Assembly: GCA_044508495.1 (NCBI GenBank)
Contig: JBIQHP010000062.1
Coordinates: 1-12,562, forward strand
Length of the DNA: 12,562 nt
Source of the DNA: Terrimesophilobacter sp044508495
Lineage (GTDB): Bacteria; Actinomycetota; Actinomycetes; Actinomycetales; Microbacteriaceae
Reading direction: 5' to 3'
The notes beneath the pieces are model-generated. The model searched no databases. It was not told the DNA's origin and saw only the letters and a program-made list of their open reading frames with translations. Below, one piece after another: positions 1-7,039 of this stretch. Each line of letters begins with the position of its first letter. Positions within the stretch are counted from its first letter, which is position 1. The translations under genes were made by a program, and so were the position numbers.

Positions 1-3
1 GCC

Positions 4-840
4 TCAGGTGAGGTGGTCGAAGTCGCCCCGGACCCAGGCGATGTGCCGTTCGGCCGAGCGCTGGATGGATTCGTGCCCTTCGGTCTCGATCCGGTTGTTG
101 AAGTTGCCGACGACCCCCTCGAAGCGGAGTCGCCCGAGGTCGTCGGCGATGCGCTGCACGACTCCGGCCGAGAGCGGGATCTTGTTCGGGTAGCTGCGCA
201 GGAAGCCGACCGACCAGCCATCCGGATTGGGAAAGACGGTGTCACCCGAGAGCAGCGTTCCGCGACCGCCGGCGCCGTCCGGCCAGATCGCGACGCTGCT
301 GCCGGCGAAGTGCCCTCCGATCTGATGCAGGCCGATCGAGCCGAGGCGCTCCTCGCCGCTCCAGAACCGGATCGCCGGGTCGGGGCGGCCGACCCATTGC
401 CGGTCGGACTCGTTGACGAGAACGGGGGCGTCGAGCGCGTGCGCCCACTCTACCTGGACGCCGAACATGTGGGGGTGGCTGGAGGCGATGCCGAGAACCG
501 GGCCGAGCGCGCGTATCCGCTCGGCGGTGGCATCGTCGATGTAGCCGACCGGATCCCACAGGAGGCTGCCCTGGTCGGTGGCCACGACCTGGGTGCTGTG
601 CCGGATGCCGACGCCCGGATCCGTGGTGACGACGAAGCGGCCGGGCTCGTCCTCGATCCAGGTGAGGCTCTGCCCCTCGCGCCCTAACTCCTCGAGAGTC
701 GTCCATCTCTGGCCGGTCGAGGGGATCCACTGGCGGTCGTCGTGGCAGATCGCGCAGACCTCGGGAAGCGGGTGCGCGTACTCGACGCCGCACGTGGCGC
801 AGACGCTGAATCCGGATGCGTTGCCGTCGAGTCCTGCCAT
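4..840 (-). CDS. MBL-fold hydrolase-like protein with N-terminal zinc ribbon
   Basis: The 278-residue product has two parts. Residues 14-32 hold four cysteines in two CxxC pairs (C14, C17, C29, C32), typical of a small zinc ribbon. From about residue 55 on it resembles the metallo-beta-lactamase fold: a SHPHMFG segment at 121-127 stands where metal-binding HxHxDH normally lies, GGH at 175-177 supplies a possible later ligand (H177), and SGDTVF at 198-203 carries D200. H122 and H124 are kept, but the Asp-His half of the motif is missing, so a normal binuclear zinc site is doubtful. There is no signal peptide, so it is probably cytoplasmic. The start is ATG at 840, preceded by GGGAG about 7 nt upstream. 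It is transcribed away from the operon at 1010. The substrate is unknown; a thiolesterase- or glyoxalase-like hydrolase is possible. The fold call is fairly secure, the function is not. Confidence 0.8.
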   Translation of the reverse strand: MAGLDGNASGFSVCATCGVEYAHPLPEVCAICHDDRQWIPSTGQRWTTLEELGREGQSLTWIEDEPGRFVVTTDPGVGIRHSTQVVATDQGSLLWDPVGYIDDATAERIRALGPVLGIASSHPHMFGVQVEWAHALDAPVLVNESDRQWVGRPDPAIRFWSGEERLGSIGLHQIGGHFAGSSVAIWPDGAGGRGTLLSGDTVFPNPDGWSVGFLRSYPNKIPLSAGVVQRIADDLGRLRFEGVVGNFNNRIETEGHESIQRSAERHIAWVRGDFDHLT

Positions 841-1009
841 CGAGTTCTCCCGTCTCTCGGCTTCAGGCTATCGCTGTCGGGCGAGGAGTCATCGGGTCTC
901 CCCTCGAGACGGCCTTCGGCCTCCTCAGGGAGCGGTTGACAGGCGATCCGGACTCGGCCAGTATTCTTTAGTCGAGCGTCTTGGACACTTGACCCACTAG
1001 GGAGGCGGA
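841..1009. promoter_or_regulatory. Divergent intergenic region, MBL gene / TetR operon
   Basis: The region separates the leftward MBL gene from the rightward five-gene operon. On the minus strand an ATGACT at 887-892 and a TAGCCT at 865-870, 16 nt apart, form a weak candidate promoter for the MBL gene. On the plus strand there is a TTGACA-type promoter (separate entry). A small GGCC-TTC-GGCC hairpin lies near 911-921, without a T-run. No coding region is visible here. Confidence 0.5.
936..967 (+). promoter_or_regulatory. Probable promoter of the TetR-to-GH1 operon
   Basis: A perfect -35 TTGACA lies at 936-941. The -10 is less clear: CAGTAT at 959-964 gives a 17-nt spacer, and TATTCT at 962-967 gives a 20-nt spacer. 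The stretch 959-972 is AT-rich in a GC-rich setting. Downstream, CTTGGAC and CTTGACC are near-repeats around 980-995, with GTC and GAC at the outer ends; this is a possible but weak site for the operon's own TetR regulator. A strong ribosome-binding site, AGGGAGG at 999-1005, precedes the GTG start by 4 nt. Confidence 0.55.
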
Positions 1010-1663
1010 GTGGCCAGACTGTCGTCGGCGCAGCGCCGTGCCGAGCTCGTGCAGGCCGCTCTGCGCGTCATCGAGCGCGACGGGGTGCACGGGGCAACGA
1101 CCCGCGCGATCGTCGCCGAGGCCGACATGCCGCTCGCGAGCTTCCACTACGCCTTCCGCTCGCGCGACGAGATGATCCGCGAGCTCATCGCCTTCGTCGT
1201 GAGCAACGAGGGGCAGGCCGCGATCGCCACCTTGCGCCGTGATCGGGACATCCGGGCCGCCGTGCGCGCCGGGCTCCAGTCATACTTCGACATGCTGAAG
1301 ACCGAGCCCGGTCGGGAGCAGTCGATGTTCGAGCTCCTGCATTACGCGCTGCGCACCGAGGAGCTCAACGACCTTCCGCCCGCGCAGTACGACATGTACC
1401 GGCGCACGGCGGGCGAGGTGCTCCGGGCCGGCGCTGAGACCGCCGGAGTGACCTGGCGCCTGCCACTCGATCAGGTCGCCCGCCTTCTCGTCACCTTCAT
1501 CACCGGTCTCACCCTCGCCTGGCTCGCCGACCGGGACGACCTCGCGGCGGCGGCCACCATGGACTTCGCCGCCGACTCGATCGCGGCGCTCGCCGAGCCT
1601 GCCGCCAAGACCGCCACCGCCTCGACAACCACCACCGCCTCGACCAAGGAGCACACGCAATGA
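1010..1663 (+). CDS. TetR/AcrR family transcriptional regulator of the glycoside operon
   Basis: A 217-residue protein with the usual TetR layout. The N-terminal helix-turn-helix spans about residues 8-54, with a TTRAIVAEADMPLASFHYAF recognition region. An all-helical ligand-binding domain runs to about residue 195. The last 20 residues are a low-complexity Ala/Thr/Ser tail (residues 197-217) that looks disordered and is encoded by a short direct repeat. The GTG start is chosen because AGGGAGG lies 4 nt upstream and the protein begins just before the HTH. Its stop overlaps the start of the MFS gene (ATGA), so the regulator is the first gene of the operon and probably represses it, itself included. 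The inducer is presumably a substrate or intermediate of the pathway; that is inference from position only. Confidence 0.93.
   Translation: MARLSSAQRRAELVQAALRVIERDGVHGATTRAIVAEADMPLASFHYAFRSRDEMIRELIAFVVSNEGQAAIATLRRDRDIRAAVRAGLQSYFDMLKTEPGREQSMFELLHYALRTEELNDLPPAQYDMYRRTAGEVLRAGAETAGVTWRLPLDQVARLLVTFITGLTLAWLADRDDLAAAATMDFAADSIAALAEPAAKTATASTTTTASTKEHTQ
1614..1644 (+). repeat. 13-bp direct repeat in the TetR tail
   Basis: CCACCGCCTCGAC occurs at 1614-1626 and again at 1632-1644, exactly 18 bp (six codons) apart. It encodes the Thr/Ala/Ser-rich C-terminus. The in-frame spacing means copy-number changes would lengthen or shorten the tail without a frameshift. Confidence 0.8.
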
Positions 1664-2934
1664 CGCAGAACACGACGGCCGCCCCGGCGGCGCTCTCCGA
1701 ACCGACGCGGCTCGTCTCCGCGAGCTGGATCGCCCTCTTCGCGACCGCCTGGTTCGGCATCTGGATGGCGCAGCTCACCCCGGTGCAGCTCCTCCTGCCG
1801 CAACAGGTCGAGGCGCACGTCGTCTCCGACAACTGGGTCGACAAGGTCGTCGCCTTCGGGATCATCTCCGGCATCGCAGGCGTGTGCGCGCTCGTCGCCT
1901 ACCCGCTCACCGGTGCGCTCTCCGACCGCACGACCTCGCGCTTCGGCCGGCGCCGCCCGTGGATCCTCGGCGGCGCGCTCCTCTTCGCGGCCTCGCTCGT
2001 CCTGCTCGGCCTCCAGGAGACCATGGTCGGCATCGGCGTGCTGTGGTCGCTCGCGATCATCGGCTTCTGCATGCTCACCTCGGCGCTCACCGCGACGATC
2101 TCCGATCAGGTGCCGGTCGGCCAGCGCGGCTTCGTCTCCGGCTGGCTGTCCGCGCCACAGGCGGTCGGCACGATCGCCGGCCTGCTGCTCGTCATCACCC
2201 TCGGCCTCAGCCAGTTCTTCGGCTACACGCTCATGGCCGTGCTGCTCGTGCTCTTCGTCCTGCCCTTCATCCTGCGCATCCCGGATGCCGTGCTCCCTAG
2301 GGAGGAGCGCCCGCCGTTCACGATGCGCGCCCTCGTGACCGGCTTCTGGATCAGCCCGCGCCAGTTCCCCGACTTCGGCTGGACGCTGCTCAGCCGCATC
2401 CTCGTCAACTTCGGCAACGCCTTCGGCACCGGTCTGCTGCTGTACTTCCTGCAGGACGGTCTGGGGTTCGCCTCCGGCGATCCCTCCGAAGACGCCCTGC
2501 TCATGCTGACCCTCATCTACATGGTCTTCGTGATCGCCGCCTCGCTCGGCCTCGGCAAGCTCTCCGACGTGCTCGGCCGCCGCAAGCTCTTCGTCTTCAT
2601 GGCCTCGGCCCTCCAGGCGATCGCCGCGCTCATGCTCGCCTTCGTGCCGACCTTCGAGGTCGCCATGGTCGCGGCCGGATTCCTCGGCCTCGGCTACGGA
2701 TGCTTCCTCTCGGTCGATCAGGCCCTCGCGACCCAGGTGCTGCCCTACGCGGCCGCGCGCGGCAAGGACCTCGGCATCATGAACATCGCCACGACCGTGC
2801 CCCAGGCGCTCGCGCCGCTCCTCGGCGCCTTCATCGTCGCCGCGCTCGTCGGGTTCCAGGGGCTCTTCCTCATCGCCGCGATCTCCGCGCTCGTCGGCGG
2901 GCTCGCGGTCATCCCCGTGCGCTCGGTGCGGTAG
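1660..2934 (+). CDS. Major facilitator superfamily transporter
   Basis: A 424-residue integral membrane protein with about 12 hydrophobic segments. The classic MFS loop 2-3 motif appears at residues 85-100 (GALSDRTTSRFGRRRP), and its counterpart in the second half (GKLSDVLGRRK) lies near residue 297. The GRRRPWI form resembles sucrose/glycoside-type MFS carriers, which suggests but does not prove a sugar or glycoside substrate. The ATG at 1660 overlaps the regulator's TGA, implying translational coupling. Downstream genes follow at once. Because the GH1 enzyme of the operon lacks a secretion signal, uptake of an intact glycoside through this protein is a reasonable inference; export of a toxic product is the alternative. 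Confidence 0.93.
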   Translation: MTQNTTAAPAALSEPTRLVSASWIALFATAWFGIWMAQLTPVQLLLPQQVEAHVVSDNWVDKVVAFGIISGIAGVCALVAYPLTGALSDRTTSRFGRRRPWILGGALLFAASLVLLGLQETMVGIGVLWSLAIIGFCMLTSALTATISDQVPVGQRGFVSGWLSAPQAVGTIAGLLLVITLGLSQFFGYTLMAVLLVLFVLPFILRIPDAVLPREERPPFTMRALVTGFWISPRQFPDFGWTLLSRILVNFGNAFGTGLLLYFLQDGLGFASGDPSEDALLMLTLIYMVFVIAASLGLGKLSDVLGRRKLFVFMASALQAIAALMLAFVPTFEVAMVAAGFLGLGYGCFLSVDQALATQVLPYAAARGKDLGIMNIATTVPQALAPLLGAFIVAALVGFQGLFLIAAISALVGGLAVIPVRSVR

Positions 2935-2941
2935 GAGCGGC

Positions 2942-4177
2942 ATGCGTCTCGATCGTCCGTCCGACGCTCCCTGGCTGCGGCCGGGGGAGTATTGGCCCGC
3001 GCTCACGGCGGCGACGGCGGCGCTCGACACCCCCTTCGGCGTGCTCTCGCAGCCCGCGCTCGCGCACAACGCCCACGACATGCTGGACCGGCTGCAGGGG
3101 GGTCCGGGGAACGGCACCACGATCAGGGTCGCGAGCAAGTCGCTGCGCGTGCGCGGGGCGATCGAGGCGGTCGAGGCGCTGCCCGGCTACCGCGGCGTGC
3201 TCGCCTACACCCTGCCCGAGGGGCTGTGGCTCGCCGAGACGATCCCGGATGTCGTGGTCGGCTACCCGAGCGCCGACCGGCGGGCGATCGAGCGGCTCGG
3301 TCGCGAGGAGCGGCTCGCCGCGCGCGTCACGATCATGGTCGACTCGACGGCGCAGCTCGACCTCGTCGACAGCGTGATCGCGCCGGGGAAGCGGGCGGAC
3401 ATCCGGGTCTGCCTCGAGCTCGACGCCTCCTGGGACGCGCCTCTTCTCGGCCATCTCGGCACCTGGCGCTCGCCCGTGCATTCGATCGAGGAGCTCCGCT
3501 CGCTCGCACAGAATGTCCTCGAGCGGCCCGGGTTCGAGCTCGTCGGGCTCATGGCCTACGAGGGTCAGATCGCCGGGACCGTCGACCGCCCAGCGGGGCG
3601 GCCGGTGTACGGGGCCGTCGTGCGGTGGATGCAGAGGCGCTCGGCCCACGAGCTCGCCGAGCGCCGCGCGGCCGCGGTCGCCGCGGTGCGTGAGCTCACC
3701 GACCTCGAGTTCGTCAACGGCGGCGGCACCGGCTCGATCGAGACCACGAGCGCCGAGCCCGCCGTGACCGAGGTCGCCGCCGGAAGCGGGCTCTTCGGCC
3801 CGCACCTCTTCGACCACTACGCGGCCTTCCGTCCGGCCCCCGCCGTCGCCTTCGCGCTCTCGGTCGTGCGAAAGCCGAGGCCGGACATCGCGACCGTGCA
3901 GGGCGGCGGCTGGATCGCCTCCGGCCCGCCCGCGGGTGACCGGATGCCGCTGCCGGTCTGGCCGCAAGGTCTGGGCATGGTCCCGCGAGAGATGGCGGGC
4001 GAGGTGCAGACGCCCCTGACCGGCGCGGGCGCGCTCGAGGTCGGCGACCGGGTCTGGTTCCGGCACACCAAGGCCGGAGAGCTCGCCGAGCACCTGAACG
4101 AGGTCGCCGTCGTCGAGGGCGGCCGGGTCGTCGACACGCTCCCGACCTATCGCGGGGAGGGGAAGGCATGGCTGTGA
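2942..4177 (+). CDS. Fold-type-III PLP enzyme (D-threonine aldolase / D-serine dehydratase-like)
   Basis: A 411-residue protein. An N-terminal alanine-racemase-type TIM barrel covers about residues 30-280. The expected PLP lysine is K66 in IRVASKSLRVRG, right after the first beta strand. NGGGTGS at about 259-265 looks like the phosphate-binding glycine loop. The C-terminal small domain ends with RHTKAGELAEHLNEV (374-388), where D-serine dehydratases and D-threonine aldolases carry metal ligands. Here the pair reads H384-x-N386 instead of His-x-Cys or His-x-Asp. Relatives are usually annotated amino acid deaminase/aldolase. The ATG at 2942 is 7 nt after the MFS stop, with its TAGGAG ribosome-binding site overlapping that stop; the 3' end overlaps the next gene by 10 nt. 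It probably cleaves or deaminates a beta-hydroxy D-amino acid, but the substrate is unknown. Confidence 0.88.
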   Translation: MRLDRPSDAPWLRPGEYWPALTAATAALDTPFGVLSQPALAHNAHDMLDRLQGGPGNGTTIRVASKSLRVRGAIEAVEALPGYRGVLAYTLPEGLWLAETIPDVVVGYPSADRRAIERLGREERLAARVTIMVDSTAQLDLVDSVIAPGKRADIRVCLELDASWDAPLLGHLGTWRSPVHSIEELRSLAQNVLERPGFELVGLMAYEGQIAGTVDRPAGRPVYGAVVRWMQRRSAHELAERRAAAVAAVRELTDLEFVNGGGTGSIETTSAEPAVTEVAAGSGLFGPHLFDHYAAFRPAPAVAFALSVVRKPRPDIATVQGGGWIASGPPAGDRMPLPVWPQGLGMVPREMAGEVQTPLTGAGALEVGDRVWFRHTKAGELAEHLNEVAVVEGGRVVDTLPTYRGEGKAWL

Positions 4178-5493
4178 ACCTGCTGGAGCCCGGCCGCCGG
4201 TGGCGGAACTGGGGCCGCGTCGAGATCGCGGAGCCCGTCCACGTCGCTCGGCCGACGAGCGTCGACGAGGTCGTCGCGGTCGTGCAGCGAGCCCGTGAGC
4301 TGGGCCTGCCGGTCAAGGCGATCGGCGCAGGGCACAGCTTCACCGCCATCGCGGCGGCACCCGGCGTGCAGCTCGACCCGGCCGGGCTCGACAGCCTGCT
4401 GGAGGTCGATGCCGCGCGGCAGCGCGTCACGATCGGCGCCGGAACGAACCTCTACCAGCTGCCCGCGCTGCTCGGCCCGCACGGCCTCGCGATGGAGAAC
4501 CTGGGCGACATCGACCGCCAGACGATCGCCGGGGCGACCTCGACGGGCACCCACGGCACGGGTGGTGCCTTCCGCGGCCTCGCCGCGCAGCTCGTGGCCG
4601 TCACGCTCGTGACCGCCGAGGGCGGCATCCTGCGGGTGAGCGGGACCGAGAACGCCGAGCTGCTCCCGGCCGTGCGGCTCGGGCTCGGCGCGCTCGGCAT
4701 CCTCGTCGACGTCACGGTGCAGTGCGTCCCGGCTTTTGCGCTCCACGCGCTCGAACGACCGGAGTCGCTCGAGGTCGTTCTCGACGGCTTCCAGGAGCGC
4801 GTCGAGGGGGCCGACCACTTCGAGTTCTACTGGTTCCCGCACACCGAATCGGTGCTCACGAAGACGAACACCCGGCTGCCGGCGGATGCGCCGCTCGCCC
4901 CGCTCGGCGCGGCGCGAACCTGGTTCGACGACGCCTTCATGGCCAACGGGGTCTTCGCGGCGACCTGCGGCACCGGCCGCGTGCTGCCCGCGATCGTGCC
5001 CGCCGTCAACCGGCTCGCCACGAGGCTCACCGGCAACCGCGAGTTCACCGAGGACTCGGCCTCGGTCTTCACGACGCAGCGCTCGGTGCGCTTTCGCGAG
5101 ATGGAGTACGCGATTCCACGCGAGGCGGTCCCGGATGCGGTGCGCGGCATCCGCTCGCTCATCGACTCCCGCGGGTGGCGCATCTCGTTCCCGATCGAGG
5201 TGCGCGCGGCCGCCGCCGACGACCTGTGGCTCTCGACGGCGCAGGGCCGGGCGAGCGGCTACATCGCCGTGCACCGCTACTGGCGCGAGGATCACCTCGA
5301 GTATTTCCATGCCGTCGAGGACCTCCTGCGCGACTACGGCGGCCGACCGCACTGGGGCAAGATCCACTTCCAGGACGCCGCCTCGCTCGCCGGCCTCTAC
5401 CCGCGCTTCAGCGACTTCCTGGCCGTGCGCGACCGGCTCGACCCGGATCGCGTGTTCGCGAACCCCTACCTGGAACGCGTGCTCGGAGCATGA
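4168..5493 (+). CDS. FAD-linked oxidase, D-arabinono-1,4-lactone / alditol oxidase family
   Basis: A 441-residue member of the vanillyl-alcohol-oxidase flavoprotein family. The FAD-binding domain fills about residues 20-155. GAGHSF at 53-58 provides H56, the expected covalent histidyl-FAD residue, and STGTHGTG near 130-137 is the second flavin motif. The C-terminal ALO-type domain carries an E-x-R pair (E344, R346) and HWGK at 395-398, matching the catalytic residues described for alditol oxidase (AldO). It ends in the family-typical PYLERVLG. No signal peptide is seen, so it should be cytosolic. It would oxidise a polyol or aldonolactone with O2, giving H2O2. The start is ATG at 4168 after GGGGAGGGGAAGG, overlapping the PLP gene by 10 nt; the stop overlaps the GH1 start. 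Lactone versus polyol substrate cannot be decided here. Confidence 0.93.
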   Translation: MAVNLLEPGRRWRNWGRVEIAEPVHVARPTSVDEVVAVVQRARELGLPVKAIGAGHSFTAIAAAPGVQLDPAGLDSLLEVDAARQRVTIGAGTNLYQLPALLGPHGLAMENLGDIDRQTIAGATSTGTHGTGGAFRGLAAQLVAVTLVTAEGGILRVSGTENAELLPAVRLGLGALGILVDVTVQCVPAFALHALERPESLEVVLDGFQERVEGADHFEFYWFPHTESVLTKTNTRLPADAPLAPLGAARTWFDDAFMANGVFAATCGTGRVLPAIVPAVNRLATRLTGNREFTEDSASVFTTQRSVRFREMEYAIPREAVPDAVRGIRSLIDSRGWRISFPIEVRAAAADDLWLSTAQGRASGYIAVHRYWREDHLEYFHAVEDLLRDYGGRPHWGKIHFQDAASLAGLYPRFSDFLAVRDRLDPDRVFANPYLERVLGA

Positions 5494-6905
5494 CCGCCCC
5501 AGGGCAGGAAGACGGCGGCCTCGACCCGGCCGCCCTCGGCGCGCGCATCCCCGCGGGATTCACGATGGGGGTCTCGACCTCGGCCTTCCAGATCGAGGGA
5601 GCCGTTCGCGAGGGAGGTCGCGGCCCGTCGACCTGGGACGCCTTCATGGCCCAGCCCGGCCGCATTCTCGACGGCAGCACGGCGGCGGTCGCCGCCGACC
5701 ACTACCACCGCTACCGTGAGGACGCGGCGCTCCTGAAGGAGCTCGGGCTGGACTCCTACCGGTTCTCACTGTCCTGGCCGCGCATCCAGCCCGGCGGCAC
5801 GGGCGGTGCGAACCGCGAGGGAGTCGCCTTCTACGACCGCCTGCTCGACGAGTTGCTCGCCGCCGGCATCCGGCCCATGGTCACGCTCTACCACTGGGAC
5901 ACGCCGGAGGAGCTGCAGCATGCGGGCGGCTGGCTCGCTCGGGACACCGCGAAGCGCTTCGGCGACTACGCGCTGCTCGCGGCGGAGGCCTTCGGCGACC
6001 GGGTCGACTCCTGGGTCACGATCAACGAGCCGGCGACCGTGACGCTCAACGGCTACGCCCTCGGGGTGCACGCGCCGGGGGCGACCCTCCTGTTCGACGC
6101 GCTGCCCTCCGCCCACCACCAGCTCCTCGGCCATGGGCTCGCCATCCAGGCGCTGAGAGCGGCCGGAGTCGCCGGGAAGCTGGGCATGACCAACGTGCAC
6201 TCGCCCGTCGTCCCCGCGCGGGAGCGGTCGACCGACCGGTTCTTCGCGAAGGTCTTCGACATCGTGCACAACAGGATCTTCGCCGACCCCGTGCTGCTCG
6301 GCCGCTACCCGAAGCCGCCCTTCGGCGCCGGCAGGCTGTTCCGCGCGCTCGAGGAGGTCTCCGCCGAGGATCTCGCGACGATCCACCAGCCGCTCGACTT
6401 CTACGGGCTCAACTACTACATGCCCACGCGCATCCGGGCCGGGGCCTCGAAGACCGGCGAGACCCCGGATGGCGAGGCCGCCGCCATGAGGAACGTGCCG
6501 TTCTCGCTCGAGCCGTTCCCCGAGTTCGCGAAGACCGGATTCGGCTGGCCGGTCGCACCGGAGTACCTCGGCGTCGCACTCCGCGAGCTCGCGGAGCGCT
6601 ACGGCGAGGCGCTGCCGCCGGTGTATCTCACGGAGGGCGGGGCGAGCTTCCCGGATGTCGTGGCCGGGGACGGGATCCACGACGGCCGGCGGATCGACTA
6701 CCTCGCCGAGCATCTCGCGGTGGCGCTCGAGGGCGCGCCGGGCCTCGACCTGCGCGGGTACTTCGTGTGGTCGCTGCTCGACAACTGGGAGTGGGCGGCG
6801 GGCTTCGGCCAGCGCTTCGGGCTCGTGCACGTCGACTTCGACAGCCTGGACCGCACGCCGAAGGACTCCTACCGCTGGCTGCGGGCCGTGCTCGCCGCGC
6901 GCTGA
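5490..6905 (+). CDS. Glycoside hydrolase family 1 beta-glucosidase
   Basis: A 471-residue complete GH1 TIM-barrel enzyme, normal in length. Landmarks in order: AFQIEGA with sugar-binding Q34; YHWD with H135; the acid/base E180 in TINEP; NYY at 308-310; the nucleophile E382 in YLTEGG; and SLLDNWEWAAGF at 428-439, whose E434 and W435 bind the glycone. The nucleophile motif normally reads TENG, so the TEGG form is unusual. There is no signal peptide, so hydrolysis is intracellular. The open frame continues 256 codons upstream, but ATG at 5490 is chosen: it overlaps the FAD-oxidase TGA (ATGA) and gives the standard GH1 N-terminus. Last gene of the operon. It likely hydrolyses beta-glucosides or related beta-glycosides; the exact sugar is not readable. 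Confidence 0.96.
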   Translation: MTAPGQEDGGLDPAALGARIPAGFTMGVSTSAFQIEGAVREGGRGPSTWDAFMAQPGRILDGSTAAVAADHYHRYREDAALLKELGLDSYRFSLSWPRIQPGGTGGANREGVAFYDRLLDELLAAGIRPMVTLYHWDTPEELQHAGGWLARDTAKRFGDYALLAAEAFGDRVDSWVTINEPATVTLNGYALGVHAPGATLLFDALPSAHHQLLGHGLAIQALRAAGVAGKLGMTNVHSPVVPARERSTDRFFAKVFDIVHNRIFADPVLLGRYPKPPFGAGRLFRALEEVSAEDLATIHQPLDFYGLNYYMPTRIRAGASKTGETPDGEAAAMRNVPFSLEPFPEFAKTGFGWPVAPEYLGVALRELAERYGEALPPVYLTEGGASFPDVVAGDGIHDGRRIDYLAEHLAVALEGAPGLDLRGYFVWSLLDNWEWAAGFGQRFGLVHVDFDSLDRTPKDSYRWLRAVLAAR

Positions 6906-7039
6906 CCACCCCTTCTCCGGTCGCCTCCCCTTCGGTGACTCGGGTCATTTCGCGGGTATTTGCATGCCTGAAGTCGCAATTCGACCCGAGTCAACGTAAG
7001 GGAGGGGCGGATGCGGGGGCGCGGATGCGGCGATGCGCG
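6906..7039. other. Convergent intergenic region with an 11-bp inverted repeat
   Basis: TGACTCGGGTC at 6936-6946 is matched exactly by GACCCGAGTCA at 6983-6993, with 36 nt between. Inside the loop, CGGGTCATTT (6941-6950) is followed by the near copy CGGGTATTT (6953-6961), and TTGC/GCAA can pair at 6960-6963/6976-6979. The region lies between two converging genes, so a bidirectional terminator is the simplest reading. The long loop and lack of a T-run make that uncertain. No gene is seen. Confidence 0.6.

Noticed and set aside
911..921. GGCC-TTC-GGCC hairpin as a terminator or attenuator
   Set aside because: Stem of four pairs only, no T-run, and no gene ends there.
970..1000. Palindromic TetR operator upstream of the five-gene operon
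   Set aside because: Only weak symmetry (GTC...GAC and short direct repeats) could be found, so it is mentioned as a possibility and not called as an operator.
1471..3138. 555-codon open frame on the minus strand
   Set aside because: It lies opposite the MFS and regulator genes and its Arg/Glu/Asp/Gly-rich, low-complexity product is typical of antisense shadows in GC-rich DNA; it has no recognisable domain or ribosome-binding site.
2909..5367. Two long minus-strand open frames (2909-4093 and 4147-5367)
   Set aside because: Opposite clear PLP-enzyme and FAD-oxidase genes; composition is shadow-like and no motif is visible.
4722..5489. 256-codon upstream extension of the GH1 frame, suggesting a fusion
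   Set aside because: The extension is an out-of-frame reading of the FAD-oxidase gene; ATG 5490 in the ATGA junction gives the standard GH1 N-terminus.
5766..6830. 354-codon minus-strand open frame
   Set aside because: Antisense to the intact GH1 gene, with charged low-complexity translation.
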